64,000 bases of DNA. Source: Pseudoclavibacter helvolus (GTDB lineage: Bacteria; Actinomycetota; Actinomycetes; Actinomycetales; Microbacteriaceae). Below are positions 27,051 through 36,335 of the stretch, piece after piece; position 1 is the stretch's first letter, and each line of letters opens with the position of its first letter. The DNA is taken from positions 372,001 to 436,000 of the forward strand of contig NZ_JACHWJ010000001.1 of the NCBI RefSeq assembly GCF_014191305.1, in the 5' to 3' direction. The notes below the pieces were generated by a model. That model saw nothing but the letters and a program-made list of their open reading frames with translations. It did not search any database and had not been told where the DNA came from. The position numbers and the translations under genes were made by a program.

Positions 27051-27848
27051 TCAGCTCCCCGGGGCTCGGACGGCGGCGGGCGCGGGAGCGAATGGACGCA
27101 GGTCGACGCCGGCCTCGGTGAGCGCCAGCCGCACCTGCCTCGCCATGTCGGTGGCGCCGGGGCTGTCGCCGTGCACGCAGATCGAGTCGGGGCGCAGCTC
27201 GAGGGTGCTGCCGTCGATGGCCTCGAGGAGGCCCTCGGTCGCGAGGCGCACCATGCGCTTCGCGACCTCGTCGACGTCGTGCAACACGGCGCCGGGCTCG
27301 CGCCGGGAAACGAGCGTGCCCTGCGGCGTGTACGCGCGGTCGGCAAACGCCTCGATCGCGGTCGGGATGCCCGCCTCGGTCGCGAGGCGCAGGACGGCCG
27401 AGCCCGGCATGCCGAGCAGGACGAGGCTCGGGTCGACGAGGCGCACGGCCTCGACGACGTCGGCAGCCTGGCGCTCGTCGTGCACGATCGTGTTGTAGAG
27501 CGCGCCGTGCGGCTTGACGTAGCTCACGCTGGTCCCCTCGGCGGCCGCGAGGGCCTGGAGGGCGCCGATCTGGTAGATCACGTCGGCCACGAGGTCGTCG
27601 GAGGCGACGTCGATGTTGCGGCGCCCGAACCCGGCCAGGTCGCGGTAGCCGACGTGCGCGCCGATCGCGACCCCCGCATCCGCTGCCCCACGCACGGTGG
27701 AGCGGATGGCGCGCGGGTCGCCGGCGTGGAAGCCGCAGGCGACGTTGGCGCTCGTGACGATGCCGAGCATCTCCTGGTCGTCGCCGAGGGTCCAGCGGCC
27801 GAAGCCCTCGCCGAGGTCGCTGTTGAGGTCGATGGAGCGTGCGTTCAT
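27051..27848 (-). CDS. pxpA: 5-oxoprolinase subunit A (LamB/YcsF family)
   Basis: A 265-residue LamB/YcsF protein with the hallmark [14 protein letters not shown] at the N-terminus, [12 protein letters not shown], and VKPHGALYN in the middle. It provides the hydrolase part of the three-part 5-oxoprolinase. The ATG at 27848 follows AAAGG. It is flanked by the NRAMP-like transporter gene upstream and pxpBC downstream, the same neighbourhood as ycsF-ycsG-kipI in Bacillus subtilis. Confidence 0.94.
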   Translation of the reverse strand: MNARSIDLNSDLGEGFGRWTLGDDQEMLGIVTSANVACGFHAGDPRAIRSTVRGAADAGVAIGAHVGYRDLAGFGRRNIDVASDDLVADVIYQIGALQALAAAEGTSVSYVKPHGALYNTIVHDERQAADVVEAVRLVDPSLVLLGMPGSAVLRLATEAGIPTAIEAFADRAYTPQGTLVSRREPGAVLHDVDEVAKRMVRLATEGLLEAIDGSTLELRPDSICVHGDSPGATDMARQVRLALTEAGVDLRPFAPAPAAVRAPGS

Positions 27849-27877
27849 GGAGTCAGCCTTTCGCTCGGGGATGTGGG

Positions 27878-29170
27878 TCAGGTGTTGAGGAGTTCGAAGA
27901 TCGGTCCGACCGCGTTGACGGCCATGTACCAGGTGATGATGGTCGCGAGCGTGCCGATGATCAGCAGCCACTTCGGGTACTTGGCGCCGCCGAGCTTCGA
28001 GGGGCGGAACCAGCCGATGTACATGAACAGGGTGAGGCCGATCGGCAGGATGAGGCCGTTGAAGCCGCCGACGAACACGAGCAGCGTTGCTGGCGGGGTG
28101 CCGATGGAGAGGTAGACGGCGAGCGAGAAGACGATGAAGCCGACGGTCCAGAAGTCGGCAACGCGGCCCGCGATGCGCCGCGAGAAGACCGGGAGGAACG
28201 ACACCGACGTGTACGCGGCGCCGATGATGCTCGTGAGGGCCGCGAGCCAGAAGATGGCTCCGAAGATTCGGAAGCCAGCCTCGCCGGCTGCTGCCTGGAA
28301 GGCGTCGGCGGCGGGGTTGAGGGTCGTGTCGAGCACAACGCCGCTCGCGACGACGCCGAGGATGGCGAGGAACAGCACGTAGCGCATGATGCCGGTGATG
28401 ACGATGCCGGTCACCGCCGCACGGTTGACCTCCTTGATGTGCTCGGGGCCGGCGTTACCGGAGTCGAGCAGCTTGTGCGCTCCCGAGTAGACGATGTAGC
28501 CGCCGACCGTGCCGCCGACGATCGTCGTGATGGTCGCAAAGTTGATCGTGTCGGGGAGGATCGTCTGGCGGAGCGCGTCGCCGATGGGTGGCTGCGCGAC
28601 GATCGCGACGATGACCGTGAGCACGATCATGGCGATACCAGCGACGATCACGACGCGGTCCATCACGATTCCGGCGCGCTTGATGAGGAAGATCGCGATG
28701 GCGATGGCGGCGCTGATGACGGCGCCGACCTTCACGTCGAGCCCGAGCAGCACGTTGAGGCCGAGGCCCGCGCCGCCGATGTTCCCGATGTTAAAGACGA
28801 GCCCGCCGATGACGATGAGGACCGCGAGCACGTAGCCGCTGCCCGGCAGGGCGTCGTTCGCGAGGTCGCTCGCGCGCTTGCCCGAGAGGGTGATCATGCG
28901 CCAGATGTTGAGCTGGACGGCGAGGTCGATGAGTACGGAGACGAGGATGCCGAACGCGAAGGCCGCGCCGAGCTGCTGCGTGAAGGTCGCGGTCTGCGTA
29001 ATGAAGCCGGGGCCGATGGCCGAGGTGGCCATGAGGAAGAGGGCGCCGATGAGGGAATTGCGGCGAGCCTTCGCGTAGTGCTTGAGCTTCTCGGGAGTGC
29101 TCGCTTCGTCAGACGGAGCGGAGCCGGCGGGGGATGACGCCGATGATGCGGGAGGAGGTGTGGAGGACAT
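27878..29170 (-). CDS. NRAMP-family transporter (YcsG-like)
   Basis: A 430-residue membrane protein with about 11 transmembrane segments and a hydrophilic N-tail of 35 residues. [19 protein letters not shown] replaces the metal-binding DPGN region of true manganese transporters, so it is unlikely to carry Mn(II). Its place at the head of the oxoprolinase operon and its likeness to YcsG suggest uptake of pyroglutamate or a related compound, as inference. The ATG at 29170 follows GGAACGAG. Confidence 0.87.
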   Translation of the reverse strand: MSSTPPPASSASSPAGSAPSDEASTPEKLKHYAKARRNSLIGALFLMATSAIGPGFITQTATFTQQLGAAFAFGILVSVLIDLAVQLNIWRMITLSGKRASDLANDALPGSGYVLAVLIVIGGLVFNIGNIGGAGLGLNVLLGLDVKVGAVISAAIAIAIFLIKRAGIVMDRVVIVAGIAMIVLTVIVAIVAQPPIGDALRQTILPDTINFATITTIVGGTVGGYIVYSGAHKLLDSGNAGPEHIKEVNRAAVTGIVITGIMRYVLFLAILGVVASGVVLDTTLNPAADAFQAAAGEAGFRIFGAIFWLAALTSIIGAAYTSVSFLPVFSRRIAGRVADFWTVGFIVFSLAVYLSIGTPPATLLVFVGGFNGLILPIGLTLFMYIGWFRPSKLGGAKYPKWLLIIGTLATIITWYMAVNAVGPIFELLNT

Positions 29171-29222
29171 AACTCGTTCCAGTTCGGTAGGGGAGCAGCG
29201 AGTGATTGCCGTAACCCTACGG

Positions 29223-29281
29223 TTGTTCAACGCTGAGCAACAGATTGTTCAACGATAGACGAGTAAATGTCTTGTTACAAG
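29223..29281. promoter_or_regulatory. Candidate GntR operators between the oxoprolinase operon and its regulator
   Basis: The 10-mer TTGTTCAACG occurs at 29223-29232 and 29245-29254, and the first copy forms an imperfect palindrome TTGTTCAACGCTGAGCAA. A separate palindrome CTTGTTACAAG is at 29271-29281. FCD-type GntR proteins often bind TTGTnACAA-like sites. The sites lie in the divergent promoter gap. Confidence 0.5.
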
Positions 29282-29351
29282 ATGTATCGGGGGTGTTTCA
29301 GGCAACCAGCGGCGTGAACGCTCGTGGACGCCCGCCGGTAGAGTTCGAAGC

Positions 29352-30020
29352 GTGAACGCAGCCGACGAGACCCTCGACCGGGCCGAACGGGCGGCTTCGA
29401 GCCTCCGCCAGATGATCGTCGCGGGCGAGGTCGCCCCGGGCGAGCGGCTCTCGGAGAGCTCGATGACGGAGCGCCTCGACGTCTCCCGCAACACGCTCCG
29501 CGAGGCATTCCGCATGCTGACCCTCGAGCGTCTCCTAACGAGGCGGCCGAACGCCGGCGTGTTCGTCGCGATCCCGTCGCTGGCCTCGATCCTCGACATC
29601 TACCGGGTGCGACGCATGATCGAAGTGCAGGCCCTGAAGGCCGCACCCGGGCGCCACCCGGCAGGCGCGCGGATGAGCGAGGCAGTCGAACGCGCCGTTG
29701 CGGGCCGGGAGGCCGGCGACTGGGCCGCGGTCGGCACGGCGAACATGGACTTCCACACGGCGATCGTCGCGCTCGCGGACAGTGAGCGCCTCGACCGCGT
29801 CTACGCCAACGTCTCGGCAGAGCTGCGGCTCGCCTTCGGCTTCCTCGAGGACCTCGAGTACCTGCACGCCCCCTACATCGACCTCAACCAGCGCGTGCTG
29901 GAACTCCACCTCGCTGGCGACACGGCCGGGGCAGCGGAGGCCCTCGACGAGTACCTCGTGAGGTCGGAGCGCACGGTGCTTGCCGCCTACGCGCGCATCG
30001 CCCCGGCCCCGACTCTCTGA
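29352..30020 (+). CDS. GntR/FadR-family transcriptional regulator
   Basis: A 222-residue regulator with an N-terminal winged helix (SLRQMIVAGEVAPGERLSES and VSRNTLREAFRML) and a C-terminal all-helical FCD domain (about 85-215) with the His/Asp pattern that binds metal and carboxylate ligands. GTG start at 29352. It is divergent from the NRAMP-pxp operon, with candidate operators in the gap, so it probably controls that operon in response to an organic acid such as pyroglutamate. Confidence 0.9.
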   Translation: MNAADETLDRAERAASSLRQMIVAGEVAPGERLSESSMTERLDVSRNTLREAFRMLTLERLLTRRPNAGVFVAIPSLASILDIYRVRRMIEVQALKAAPGRHPAGARMSEAVERAVAGREAGDWAAVGTANMDFHTAIVALADSERLDRVYANVSAELRLAFGFLEDLEYLHAPYIDLNQRVLELHLAGDTAGAAEALDEYLVRSERTVLAAYARIAPAPTL

Positions 30021-30079
30021 GCCAGGGTCCTCCGACGTTGTCCGCCTTCGACCATCCCCGCAACCAGAAGGAGCTCACC

Positions 30080-30808
30080 GTGTCTCCCACCGCTCTTGTC
30101 ATGCGCCACGTCGTCTTCGAAGACCTCGGCCTGCTCCGCGAGGTGCTCACGGAACGCGGGTACCGCATCCGCTACCTGGAGGCCGGGGAGCATGACTTCT
30201 CGGCTGGGGACGCGGTCGAGGAGCTCGTCGCGGCCGACCTGGTCGTGGTGCTCGGCGGGCCGATCGGTGTTGGGGATGCGGAACGGTACCCGTTCCTGAC
30301 CCCCGAGATCGCGGCGATTCAGGCGCGTGTTGAGGCGAAGCGGCCGACGCTCGGGGTATGTCTCGGGGCCCAGCTCATGGCGGCGGCGATGGGGGCGGGG
30401 GTCGCGCCAACGGGGCGGGTCGAGATCGGCTTCTCCCCGCTGACGCTCACGGACGAGGGCGCCGGGTCGGTGCTCGAGGGCCTTCGGGATGTGCCGGTGC
30501 TGCACTGGCACGGCGACCAGTTCGAGATCCCGGCCGGTGCCCGGCGCCTCGCGGAGACCCCTGGGTTCCCGAACCAGGCGTTCGCCGCCGGCCCGAACCT
30601 GCTCGGCCTGCAGTTCCATCTCGAGGTCGACCCGCAGATGGTCGAGACGTGGCTCGTCGCGAACGCCTACGAGCTGGCGGCCCACGGGCTCGACCCGCGG
30701 GAGATCCGCGCGGACGCCCTCGCGCTCGCGCCGCGCCTCACTGCCGCCGCGAGAACCGTCGTCGGAGACTGGCTCGACGGCCTCGAACAGCAGTTGCAGC
30801 AGCAGTAG
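30080..30808 (+). CDS. Class I glutamine amidotransferase-like protein
   Basis: A 242-residue GATase1 protein resembling the amidotransferase part of GMP synthase. The triad is visible: Cys94 in GVCLGAQL, His180 and Glu182 in LGLQFHLEVDP. The GTG at 30080 follows AGAAGGAG, which decides it over a TTG at 30038. Such free-standing proteins deglutamylate gamma-glutamyl compounds or act as amidotransferases; its place beside a pyroglutamate cluster hints at glutamine or gamma-glutamyl metabolism. Confidence 0.87.
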   Translation: MSPTALVMRHVVFEDLGLLREVLTERGYRIRYLEAGEHDFSAGDAVEELVAADLVVVLGGPIGVGDAERYPFLTPEIAAIQARVEAKRPTLGVCLGAQLMAAAMGAGVAPTGRVEIGFSPLTLTDEGAGSVLEGLRDVPVLHWHGDQFEIPAGARRLAETPGFPNQAFAAGPNLLGLQFHLEVDPQMVETWLVANAYELAAHGLDPREIRADALALAPRLTAAARTVVGDWLDGLEQQLQQQ

Positions 30809-30823
30809 CTCCGTACAGCGCGC

Positions 30824-31582
30824 CTACCGGTAGTAGACGGCGAGCGGGTAGTCACCGTCGCGTCGCACCTGGATCGGTGTGCCGAAGACGTGCTCGAGGG
30901 TCTCCGTGGTCATGAGGTCCTCTGGGCTGCCCGAGTGAGCGAGCTGGCCATCGGTGAGGGCGATGATGTTGTCGGCGTAGGCGGCGGCGAAGTTGATGTC
31001 GTGGATGACGATGACAAACGTCTTGCCGAGCTCATCCGCTGCCCGGCGCAGCTGGCCCATCATGGCGACGGCGTGCTTCATGTCGAGGTTGTTGAGGGGC
31101 TCGTCGAGGAGGATGTAGTCGGTGTCCTGCGCGAGCACCATGGCGACGTAGGCGCGCTGCCGCTGGCCGCCGGAGAGCTGGTCGAGGTAGCGGTTCTCGA
31201 GGGCCGTGAGGTCGAGGAACTCGATGGCCCGGTCGATGTGCTGCTTGTCGTCCGGCGTGAGCCGCCCTTGCGAGTGGGGGAAGCGGCCGAAGCCGACAAG
31301 CTCGCGCACCGTGAGGCGGGTGACGAAGTGGTTCTCCTGCCTGAGGATCGACACGACCTTCGCGAGGTCGCGGCTCTTCGCCTTCGTCACATCGTGGCCA
31401 CCGACCGTGACCGTGCCGGTGCTCGCATCCGTCAGCCTGCCGACGATCGTGAGCAGCGTCGACTTGCCCGCGCCGTTCGGGCCGACGAGAGCCGTGATGC
31501 CGCCGGCGGGGATGTCGAGGGTGACGGGCCCGAGCACGGTCGACTTGCCGTAGGTCTTGGTGACGTTCGAGAGCGAGATCAC
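30824..31582 (-). CDS. Siderophore ABC transporter ATP-binding protein (second system)
   Basis: A 252-residue ATPase with Walker A GPNGAGKST, signature LSGGQRQRAYVAMVLAQ and Walker B YILLDEPLNNLDM. The sequence resembles the YclP/FatE/CeuD type more than the FecE-type protein at 326-1186. The GTG at 31582 overlaps the stop of the upstream permease (GTGA), ruling out a much longer open frame. Last gene of the second iron operon. Confidence 0.92.
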   Translation of the reverse strand: MISLSNVTKTYGKSTVLGPVTLDIPAGGITALVGPNGAGKSTLLTIVGRLTDASTGTVTVGGHDVTKAKSRDLAKVVSILRQENHFVTRLTVRELVGFGRFPHSQGRLTPDDKQHIDRAIEFLDLTALENRYLDQLSGGQRQRAYVAMVLAQDTDYILLDEPLNNLDMKHAVAMMGQLRRAADELGKTFVIVIHDINFAAAYADNIIALTDGQLAHSGSPEDLMTTETLEHVFGTPIQVRRDGDYPLAVYYR

Positions 31583-32628
31583 AGGGCGCCCTTCCTGAGT
31601 AGGTACACGATGAAGAAGAGGCCGCCGACGAACTCGATGATGATCGAGAGGGTGCCTGCCGCGTAGAACACGTGCCGCAGCACGAAGTAGCCGCCGAGCA
31701 GGGTGAGCATGCCGAGGAGCATCGCGAACGGGATGACGTGCTTGTGCTGCGATGACCCGGTCAGCTGGTAGGCGAGGGTCGCGACGATGAAGCCGAAGAA
31801 GGTCATTGGGCCGACGAGGGTCGTGGAGATCGAGATGAGCACGGCCGTCAGGATGAGCAGCACCGTCACCTTGCGCTTGTAGGCGACGCCGAGGTTCACG
31901 GCGGTGTCGCGGCCGAGGGCGAGCACGTCGAGGGTGTTCCTGGTGCGCCAGACGAAGGCGAGCACCACAGCGATGATGAGCGCCGCCCACGGCAGGTACT
32001 CGGGGTTCGAGTTGCTGAGGTTGCCGAAGAGCTTCGCCGAGAGCACGTCGAACTCGCTCGGCGTGAGGAGGCGCTGCATGAAGGTCGAGAGCGAGCCGAA
32101 GCCGACGCCGAACACGACGCCGATGAGCAGCATGATGTGCAGGTTGCCGCGCTTGCCCGAGAAGAGCCACGTGTAGAGCACGGTCGCGAAGCCCACCATG
32201 AGGAAGCTCTGCAGGAAGACCTTGGGGAGGCCGTCGGTCGAGGCGAGGGCCGCGCCGCCGAGGAAGAACACGAGGGCAGTCTGGAAGACGACGTAGATCG
32301 CGTCGAAGCCCATGATCGAGGGGGTCAGGATGCGGTTGCCGGTCGCGGTGTGGAAGAGCACCGTCGCGACGGCCTGGCAGGCGGCGACGACGATGACGGT
32401 CGCGACCGTGACGACCCGCAGGTTGACGGCGAGCCAGAAGCCGCGGCTGCCCGGCTCCATGGCGATGTCGTAGGTCAGGACGCCGACGGCCGACAGGACG
32501 ACGAGGGCGCCGAGGATGCTGAAGCGCAGCCAGAGGCGGGGTGGCCTGGCGGGCTTGGACGCGTCGCTGACCTTGTCGCCGACGCGGCGGGCCGTTGATC
32601 TCGGGAAGCGGGGCACGGTGTCAGCCAT
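31579..32628 (-). CDS. FecCD-type permease, YclO/FatC-like
   Basis: A 349-residue permease with about nine hydrophobic segments and a charged N-tail of 30 residues. Motifs include ATGNRILTPSIMGFDAIYV and LVGPMTFFGFIVATLAYQL, characteristic of the YclO/FatC branch that moves catecholate or petrobactin-like siderophores. Its start overlaps the end of the other permease by 8 bp, and its end overlaps the ATPase start. Confidence 0.9.
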   Translation of the reverse strand: MADTVPRFPRSTARRVGDKVSDASKPARPPRLWLRFSILGALVVLSAVGVLTYDIAMEPGSRGFWLAVNLRVVTVATVIVVAACQAVATVLFHTATGNRILTPSIMGFDAIYVVFQTALVFFLGGAALASTDGLPKVFLQSFLMVGFATVLYTWLFSGKRGNLHIMLLIGVVFGVGFGSLSTFMQRLLTPSEFDVLSAKLFGNLSNSNPEYLPWAALIIAVVLAFVWRTRNTLDVLALGRDTAVNLGVAYKRKVTVLLILTAVLISISTTLVGPMTFFGFIVATLAYQLTGSSQHKHVIPFAMLLGMLTLLGGYFVLRHVFYAAGTLSIIIEFVGGLFFIVYLLRKGAL

Positions 32629-33634
32629 CGCGCCGCATCCGGAGCAGGAGGGTGATGAAGACGGCGGCTCCGACCATGCCGAGGATCATCGAGACGGGCA
32701 GCTCGAACGGCAGGCGGATGACCCGGCCGATGATGTCGCACACGATGATGATGCCGACGCCCAGCACGCACACCCACGGCAGGTTCGACCTGAGGTTGTC
32801 GCCGCGGGCCATGGAGACGAGGTTCGGCACGATGAGCCCGAGGAACGGGAGAAAGCCGACGACGACGGTCGTGACGCCGGTCGCGATGGCTACGAGCGCG
32901 GTGCCGATGAACATCACGAGGTTGTAGTTGACGCCGAAGTTCGTGGCGATGTCCTTGCCGAGGCCGGCGACGGTGAAGCGGTCGGCGACGAAGTAGGCGA
33001 TGACGACGATGATGGCGACGATCCACAGCACCTCGTAGCGGCCGCGCACGACGCTCGTGAAGCTGCCCATGAACCAGGTGCCCAGCATCTGCAGGTAGTT
33101 CGTCTCGATCGCGAGCCACGTAGTGAAGGCCGAGACGACGGCGCCGAGCATGATGCCGATCAGCGGCACGATGAGGGCCGAGCGCAGCGCGACGCGGCGC
33201 AGCACGGCGAGGAAGACCATGGTGCCGATGAAGGCGGAGGCGCTGGCCATGACCATTCGGGTCGTGAGGCCGGCGGTGGGCACGACGATGTAGCTCACGA
33301 GCAGGCCGAGCGCCGACCACTCGGTGGTGCCCGTCGTGGTGGGCTCGACGAAGCGGTTCTGGGTGAGGAGCTGCAGGATGAGGCCGGAGACGCTCATGGC
33401 GCAGCCCGCCAGCACGAGCGAGACGGTGCGGGGCACGCGGGAGATCCAGATCATCTCGCCGCCGAACTCGTTGCCCGCGATGTCGTAGGCGCCCACGAAC
33501 AGGGAGAGCACGGCGAGGCCGATCACGACGGCGATGCCGATGGGCAGTGCGCCGCGGCGGTTGAGGAGCGGCACCCGGTGCGCCTGCACGGCACGGGATG
33601 CTGGTGTTGCGGGAGGTGGGGCTGTTGCTGTCAT
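32621..33634 (-). CDS. FecCD-type permease, YclN/FatD-like
   Basis: A 337-residue permease, partner of the next gene. It has the motif LLTQNRFVEPTTTGTTEWSAL in place of the NPLA motif of FecCD permeases, as in YclN/FatD, and GFLPFLGLIVPNLVSMARGD. The ATG is at 33634. About 205 bp with a strong hairpin separate it from the binding-protein gene, which is unlike the overlapping layout of the rest of the operon. Confidence 0.9.
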   Translation of the reverse strand: MTATAPPPATPASRAVQAHRVPLLNRRGALPIGIAVVIGLAVLSLFVGAYDIAGNEFGGEMIWISRVPRTVSLVLAGCAMSVSGLILQLLTQNRFVEPTTTGTTEWSALGLLVSYIVVPTAGLTTRMVMASASAFIGTMVFLAVLRRVALRSALIVPLIGIMLGAVVSAFTTWLAIETNYLQMLGTWFMGSFTSVVRGRYEVLWIVAIIVVIAYFVADRFTVAGLGKDIATNFGVNYNLVMFIGTALVAIATGVTTVVVGFLPFLGLIVPNLVSMARGDNLRSNLPWVCVLGVGIIIVCDIIGRVIRLPFELPVSMILGMVGAAVFITLLLRMRRDG

Positions 33635-33772
33635 TCGCTCGCTGTCGTTGCGTGGCGGGCTCGCGGTTCCGGTTCTGCTTGGCTGGCCTGGTCTTGGTGA
33701 GCTCCCCGGTCTTGCGGGGATACCGGGTCTGGCTGGGTTACGGGTGTTTGCTCAGCTACCGGGGTATTGCGT

Positions 33773-33824
33773 CGTGCCCCGCTGCCCGGACGACGTGGGG
33801 GCGCCTTCCGGGCAGCGGGGCACG
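33773..33824 (-). terminator. Hairpin between siderophore-binding protein and permease genes
   Basis: Perfect 18-base arms (33773-33790 and 33807-33824) around a 16-base loop, 15 bp downstream of the binding-protein stop. It probably ends or stabilises most binding-protein transcripts, so that the binding protein is made in excess over the membrane parts. Confidence 0.7.
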
Positions 33825-33839
33825 AAGTGGGTGCGCTGC

Positions 33840-34856
33840 CTAGCTGTTTGCGCCAGCGAAGGCGGCCGCGACGTCGGCGTACAGGCCGGTGTAGGCCTGG
33901 ATGCCCTCGTCGAGGTAGAACGACGGGTCGAGGTAGACGATCTGGTTCTTCTGCACGGCTGGCACGTTCTGGAGAGCCTCAGCGCCCGCGATGAGGTCGG
34001 CGGCTGCCGTTGCGCCCTCTTCGCCGGTGCCTGCGTCGCGGTCGAGCACGATCATCCACTCTGGGTTGGCCTGGGCGATGGCTTCGACGCTGATGTCGTC
34101 GCCGTGGGAGGCGTCCTCAGCGGCCTGGTCGATGGCCGGGGTGAGGCCGATCGTGGGGAAGAGCTGACCGACGCCGCGGCCCTCGCCGGGTGCGGCGTAG
34201 GCGATCTCGCCGCCGGACGTGATGAGGCCGACCACCGTGTCGGTGCCGTTGTAGGCGCTCTTGGCGTCGGCGATGGCGGTGTCGAAGGCGGCGATCGTCT
34301 CGGCAGCCTCTTCTTCCTTGTCGAAGATCTGGCCGAGGATCTCGACCTGGCGCTTCAGCTCGCTTGTGGCCTCTTCACCGTCGCGGGCGTTGATCTCGAT
34401 GGTGGTCGGCTGGATCGCCTTGAGGTCTTCGTAGTAATCCTGGAAGCGGTAGCCGCCGATGATGAGGTCGGGCTCGGCTTCGATAACTGCCTCGAGGTTC
34501 GGCTCACGGTGGAGCCCGACGTCGAGCACCTCTTCGCCGCCGGCGAGGTCCGGCCAGACGCTCTCCATGAGCGGCTTGGGGGCCGCGACGACCTCGACGC
34601 CCCAGTCGCTGAGCGTCTGGAACGTGGTGTTGTCGAGCGCGACGACGCGCTCGGGGTTCACGGGAACCTCGATCTCGCCGTGGTTGTCGGTGATCGTCAC
34701 GGTTCCGGATGCTGCGGTCGTCGCTTCCGCGTCGGCTGCGGGGGCAGAGTCCGCGGGGGCGCATCCGGCGAGCAGGAGCGCCGAGACGGCGAGCAGGCCG
34801 GCGCCCTGGATGCGGGCGGCGGTGCGCCGGGTGGGGGTGGTGAGCGTTTTGGGCAT
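33840..34856 (-). CDS. Siderophore-binding lipoprotein, YclQ/FatB/CeuE-like
   Basis: A 338-residue binding lipoprotein with signal peptide and lipobox LAGC (Cys32), then an Ala/Asp-rich stretch and the start of the mature fold at VTITDNHGEIEVPVNPERVV. The motif EPDLIIGGYRFQDYYEDL fits the YclQ/CeuE branch for catecholate-type siderophores. ATG at 34856. A DtxR-like box lies about 155 bp upstream. With the two permeases and ATPase it forms the second iron uptake system of the window. Confidence 0.92.
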   Translation of the reverse strand: MPKTLTTPTRRTAARIQGAGLLAVSALLLAGCAPADSAPAADAEATTAASGTVTITDNHGEIEVPVNPERVVALDNTTFQTLSDWGVEVVAAPKPLMESVWPDLAGGEEVLDVGLHREPNLEAVIEAEPDLIIGGYRFQDYYEDLKAIQPTTIEINARDGEEATSELKRQVEILGQIFDKEEEAAETIAAFDTAIADAKSAYNGTDTVVGLITSGGEIAYAAPGEGRGVGQLFPTIGLTPAIDQAAEDASHGDDISVEAIAQANPEWMIVLDRDAGTGEEGATAAADLIAGAEALQNVPAVQKNQIVYLDPSFYLDEGIQAYTGLYADVAAAFAGANS

Positions 34857-35011
34857 GGCGGATCCTCAGTGTGGGGATGGGCTGTGTTTCGCGCACAGGT
34901 GGTGTTTTCGGGCACGGATGTAAAGCCGTTGCAGGGCCGCACGGGCGCTTCGGGGGCGGACGGGCCAAACCTGCGGGTCGTGCTGAACAGTCAGCACGAC
35001 TCGGCTTCGAG

Positions 35012-35030
35012 TAAGGAGAGCCTATCTTAA
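35012..35030 (-). promoter_or_regulatory. DtxR/IdeR-type iron box upstream of second siderophore operon
   Basis: On the minus strand the 19 bases TTAAGATAGGCTCTCCTTA match the remembered DtxR consensus TTAGGTTAGGCTAACCTAA at about 14 of 19 positions. It lies between the binding-protein gene and the divergent FUSC gene and could affect both. Confidence 0.65.
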
Positions 35031-35094
35031 GTTCACCGACGTGGCCGGGGTCGGTTGGGGGAGAAGTGCCCGACGCGCGCGAGACAATGGAGTA

Positions 35095-36216
35095 ATGCCT
35101 GCTTCCCGTCCCCAGATGATCCCCGGTTGGCGCGACCTCACGATGATGGGCCCGTACCGGCGGGACCACTGGGTGGCGCTCAGGGTGGCGCTTGCCATTG
35201 GGGTCCCGCTCGTTCTGCTGTGGGCGACCGACTCCATGGGGCTCGCGATCTTCGCCGTCTTCGGCGCGTTCACGAGCGTCTACGGCCGCGGGCTTGGCGC
35301 CTTCGGTCGGCTCTGCCTGCAGTCGATCGCGGCCGCCTCGCTGCTCGCCTCCGTCGGCGTGGGCGCGCTCATCGCTTTGTCGCCCGATCGTGCCTGGCTT
35401 GTGCTCCCCGCCGCCGCCGCGTGGGCATTCCTTATGTCACTCCTCGGCGACCGGGTGCGCTGGGCCCCTCCCGGGCCGATGTTCCAGATCTTCGCCCTCG
35501 CCGGCATCGCGGCTCTCGCGGTGGATGGCAAGACGCTGGTCTCCGGGATCTGCGTCGCCGTGCTCACCGCCGTCTGGTCGCTGCTGCTCGGGCTCGCGTT
35601 CGGCGCGGTCGGGGCGCTCGCGGACAGGTCGCGATCCCGCAAGGTGGGGAGGAAGGCGGCGGATGCGCCCGGCGTTGCGCCCGTGACGGGCTCCATCAGG
35701 TCGGTCCGGCCGGTGCGTTCGTCGGCGCTGGGTCGTGGGGTGATGTTTGCGGTCGGCACGCTGATCGCTGGCGCGATTCCGCTGCTGATCGGCATCGGAC
35801 ATCCGTACTGGGCGATGGTGTCGGCGATTGCGGGGCTCTCTGCGGCGACGGGGTTCCACCGGGTGCTGAGGGCGACGCACCGACTTGTTGGCACGGTGCT
35901 CGGCCTCGGGGTTGCGGCGGTGCTGCTCGCGTTCGAACCGAGTGGGCTTGCTGTGGTGTTGCTCGTGATCGCCCTGCAGGGTGGCGTCGAGCTGTTCATC
36001 GTGCGCAACTACACGATCGGGCTGCTGTTCCTGACGCCGCTTGTGCTTGTCATGGGGCGCCTCGCCGGTGATGTCTCGGCTGCGCAGCTGCTGCTGGAGC
36101 GTGGCGTGGAGACGGTGATCGGGGTGGCGGTCGCAGTTGGGATCGCCGTCGCGCTCGAGTGGCGGCCATGGTCGCGGCCTGACATGCCCGGGAAAACGAG
36201 CGTGGGCATCAGATGA
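35095..36216 (+). CDS. FUSC-family membrane protein
   Basis: A 373-residue membrane protein with two halves of about five hydrophobic segments each, joined by a basic linker near residues 190-215. GIGHPYWAMVSAIAGLSAATGFH in the second half is typical of FUSC/aromatic-acid-exporter proteins. ATG at 35095 after GGAG. Function is export of unknown compounds or none proven. Divergent from the siderophore-binding protein with an iron box between them, so siderophore export is a speculative possibility. Confidence 0.82.
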   Translation: MPASRPQMIPGWRDLTMMGPYRRDHWVALRVALAIGVPLVLLWATDSMGLAIFAVFGAFTSVYGRGLGAFGRLCLQSIAAASLLASVGVGALIALSPDRAWLVLPAAAAWAFLMSLLGDRVRWAPPGPMFQIFALAGIAALAVDGKTLVSGICVAVLTAVWSLLLGLAFGAVGALADRSRSRKVGRKAADAPGVAPVTGSIRSVRPVRSSALGRGVMFAVGTLIAGAIPLLIGIGHPYWAMVSAIAGLSAATGFHRVLRATHRLVGTVLGLGVAAVLLAFEPSGLAVVLLVIALQGGVELFIVRNYTIGLLFLTPLVLVMGRLAGDVSAAQLLLERGVETVIGVAVAVGIAVALEWRPWSRPDMPGKTSVGIR

Positions 36217-36335
36217 CACGAGGGCGTGCCCGCGTCATGGGGCAGGGGCGAGGGCCAGGTGGAGGGGCCGATCCAAGGGCCCGATTCGCGCGGCCGTTCG
36301 GGGTTGCCTGCCTCTTTCAAGGTATAGATCACCAG

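Noticed and set aside
27878-29170. Manganese transporter MntH for the NRAMP-like protein
   Set aside because: The metal-binding DPGN motif is absent and the gene is in a pyroglutamate operon.
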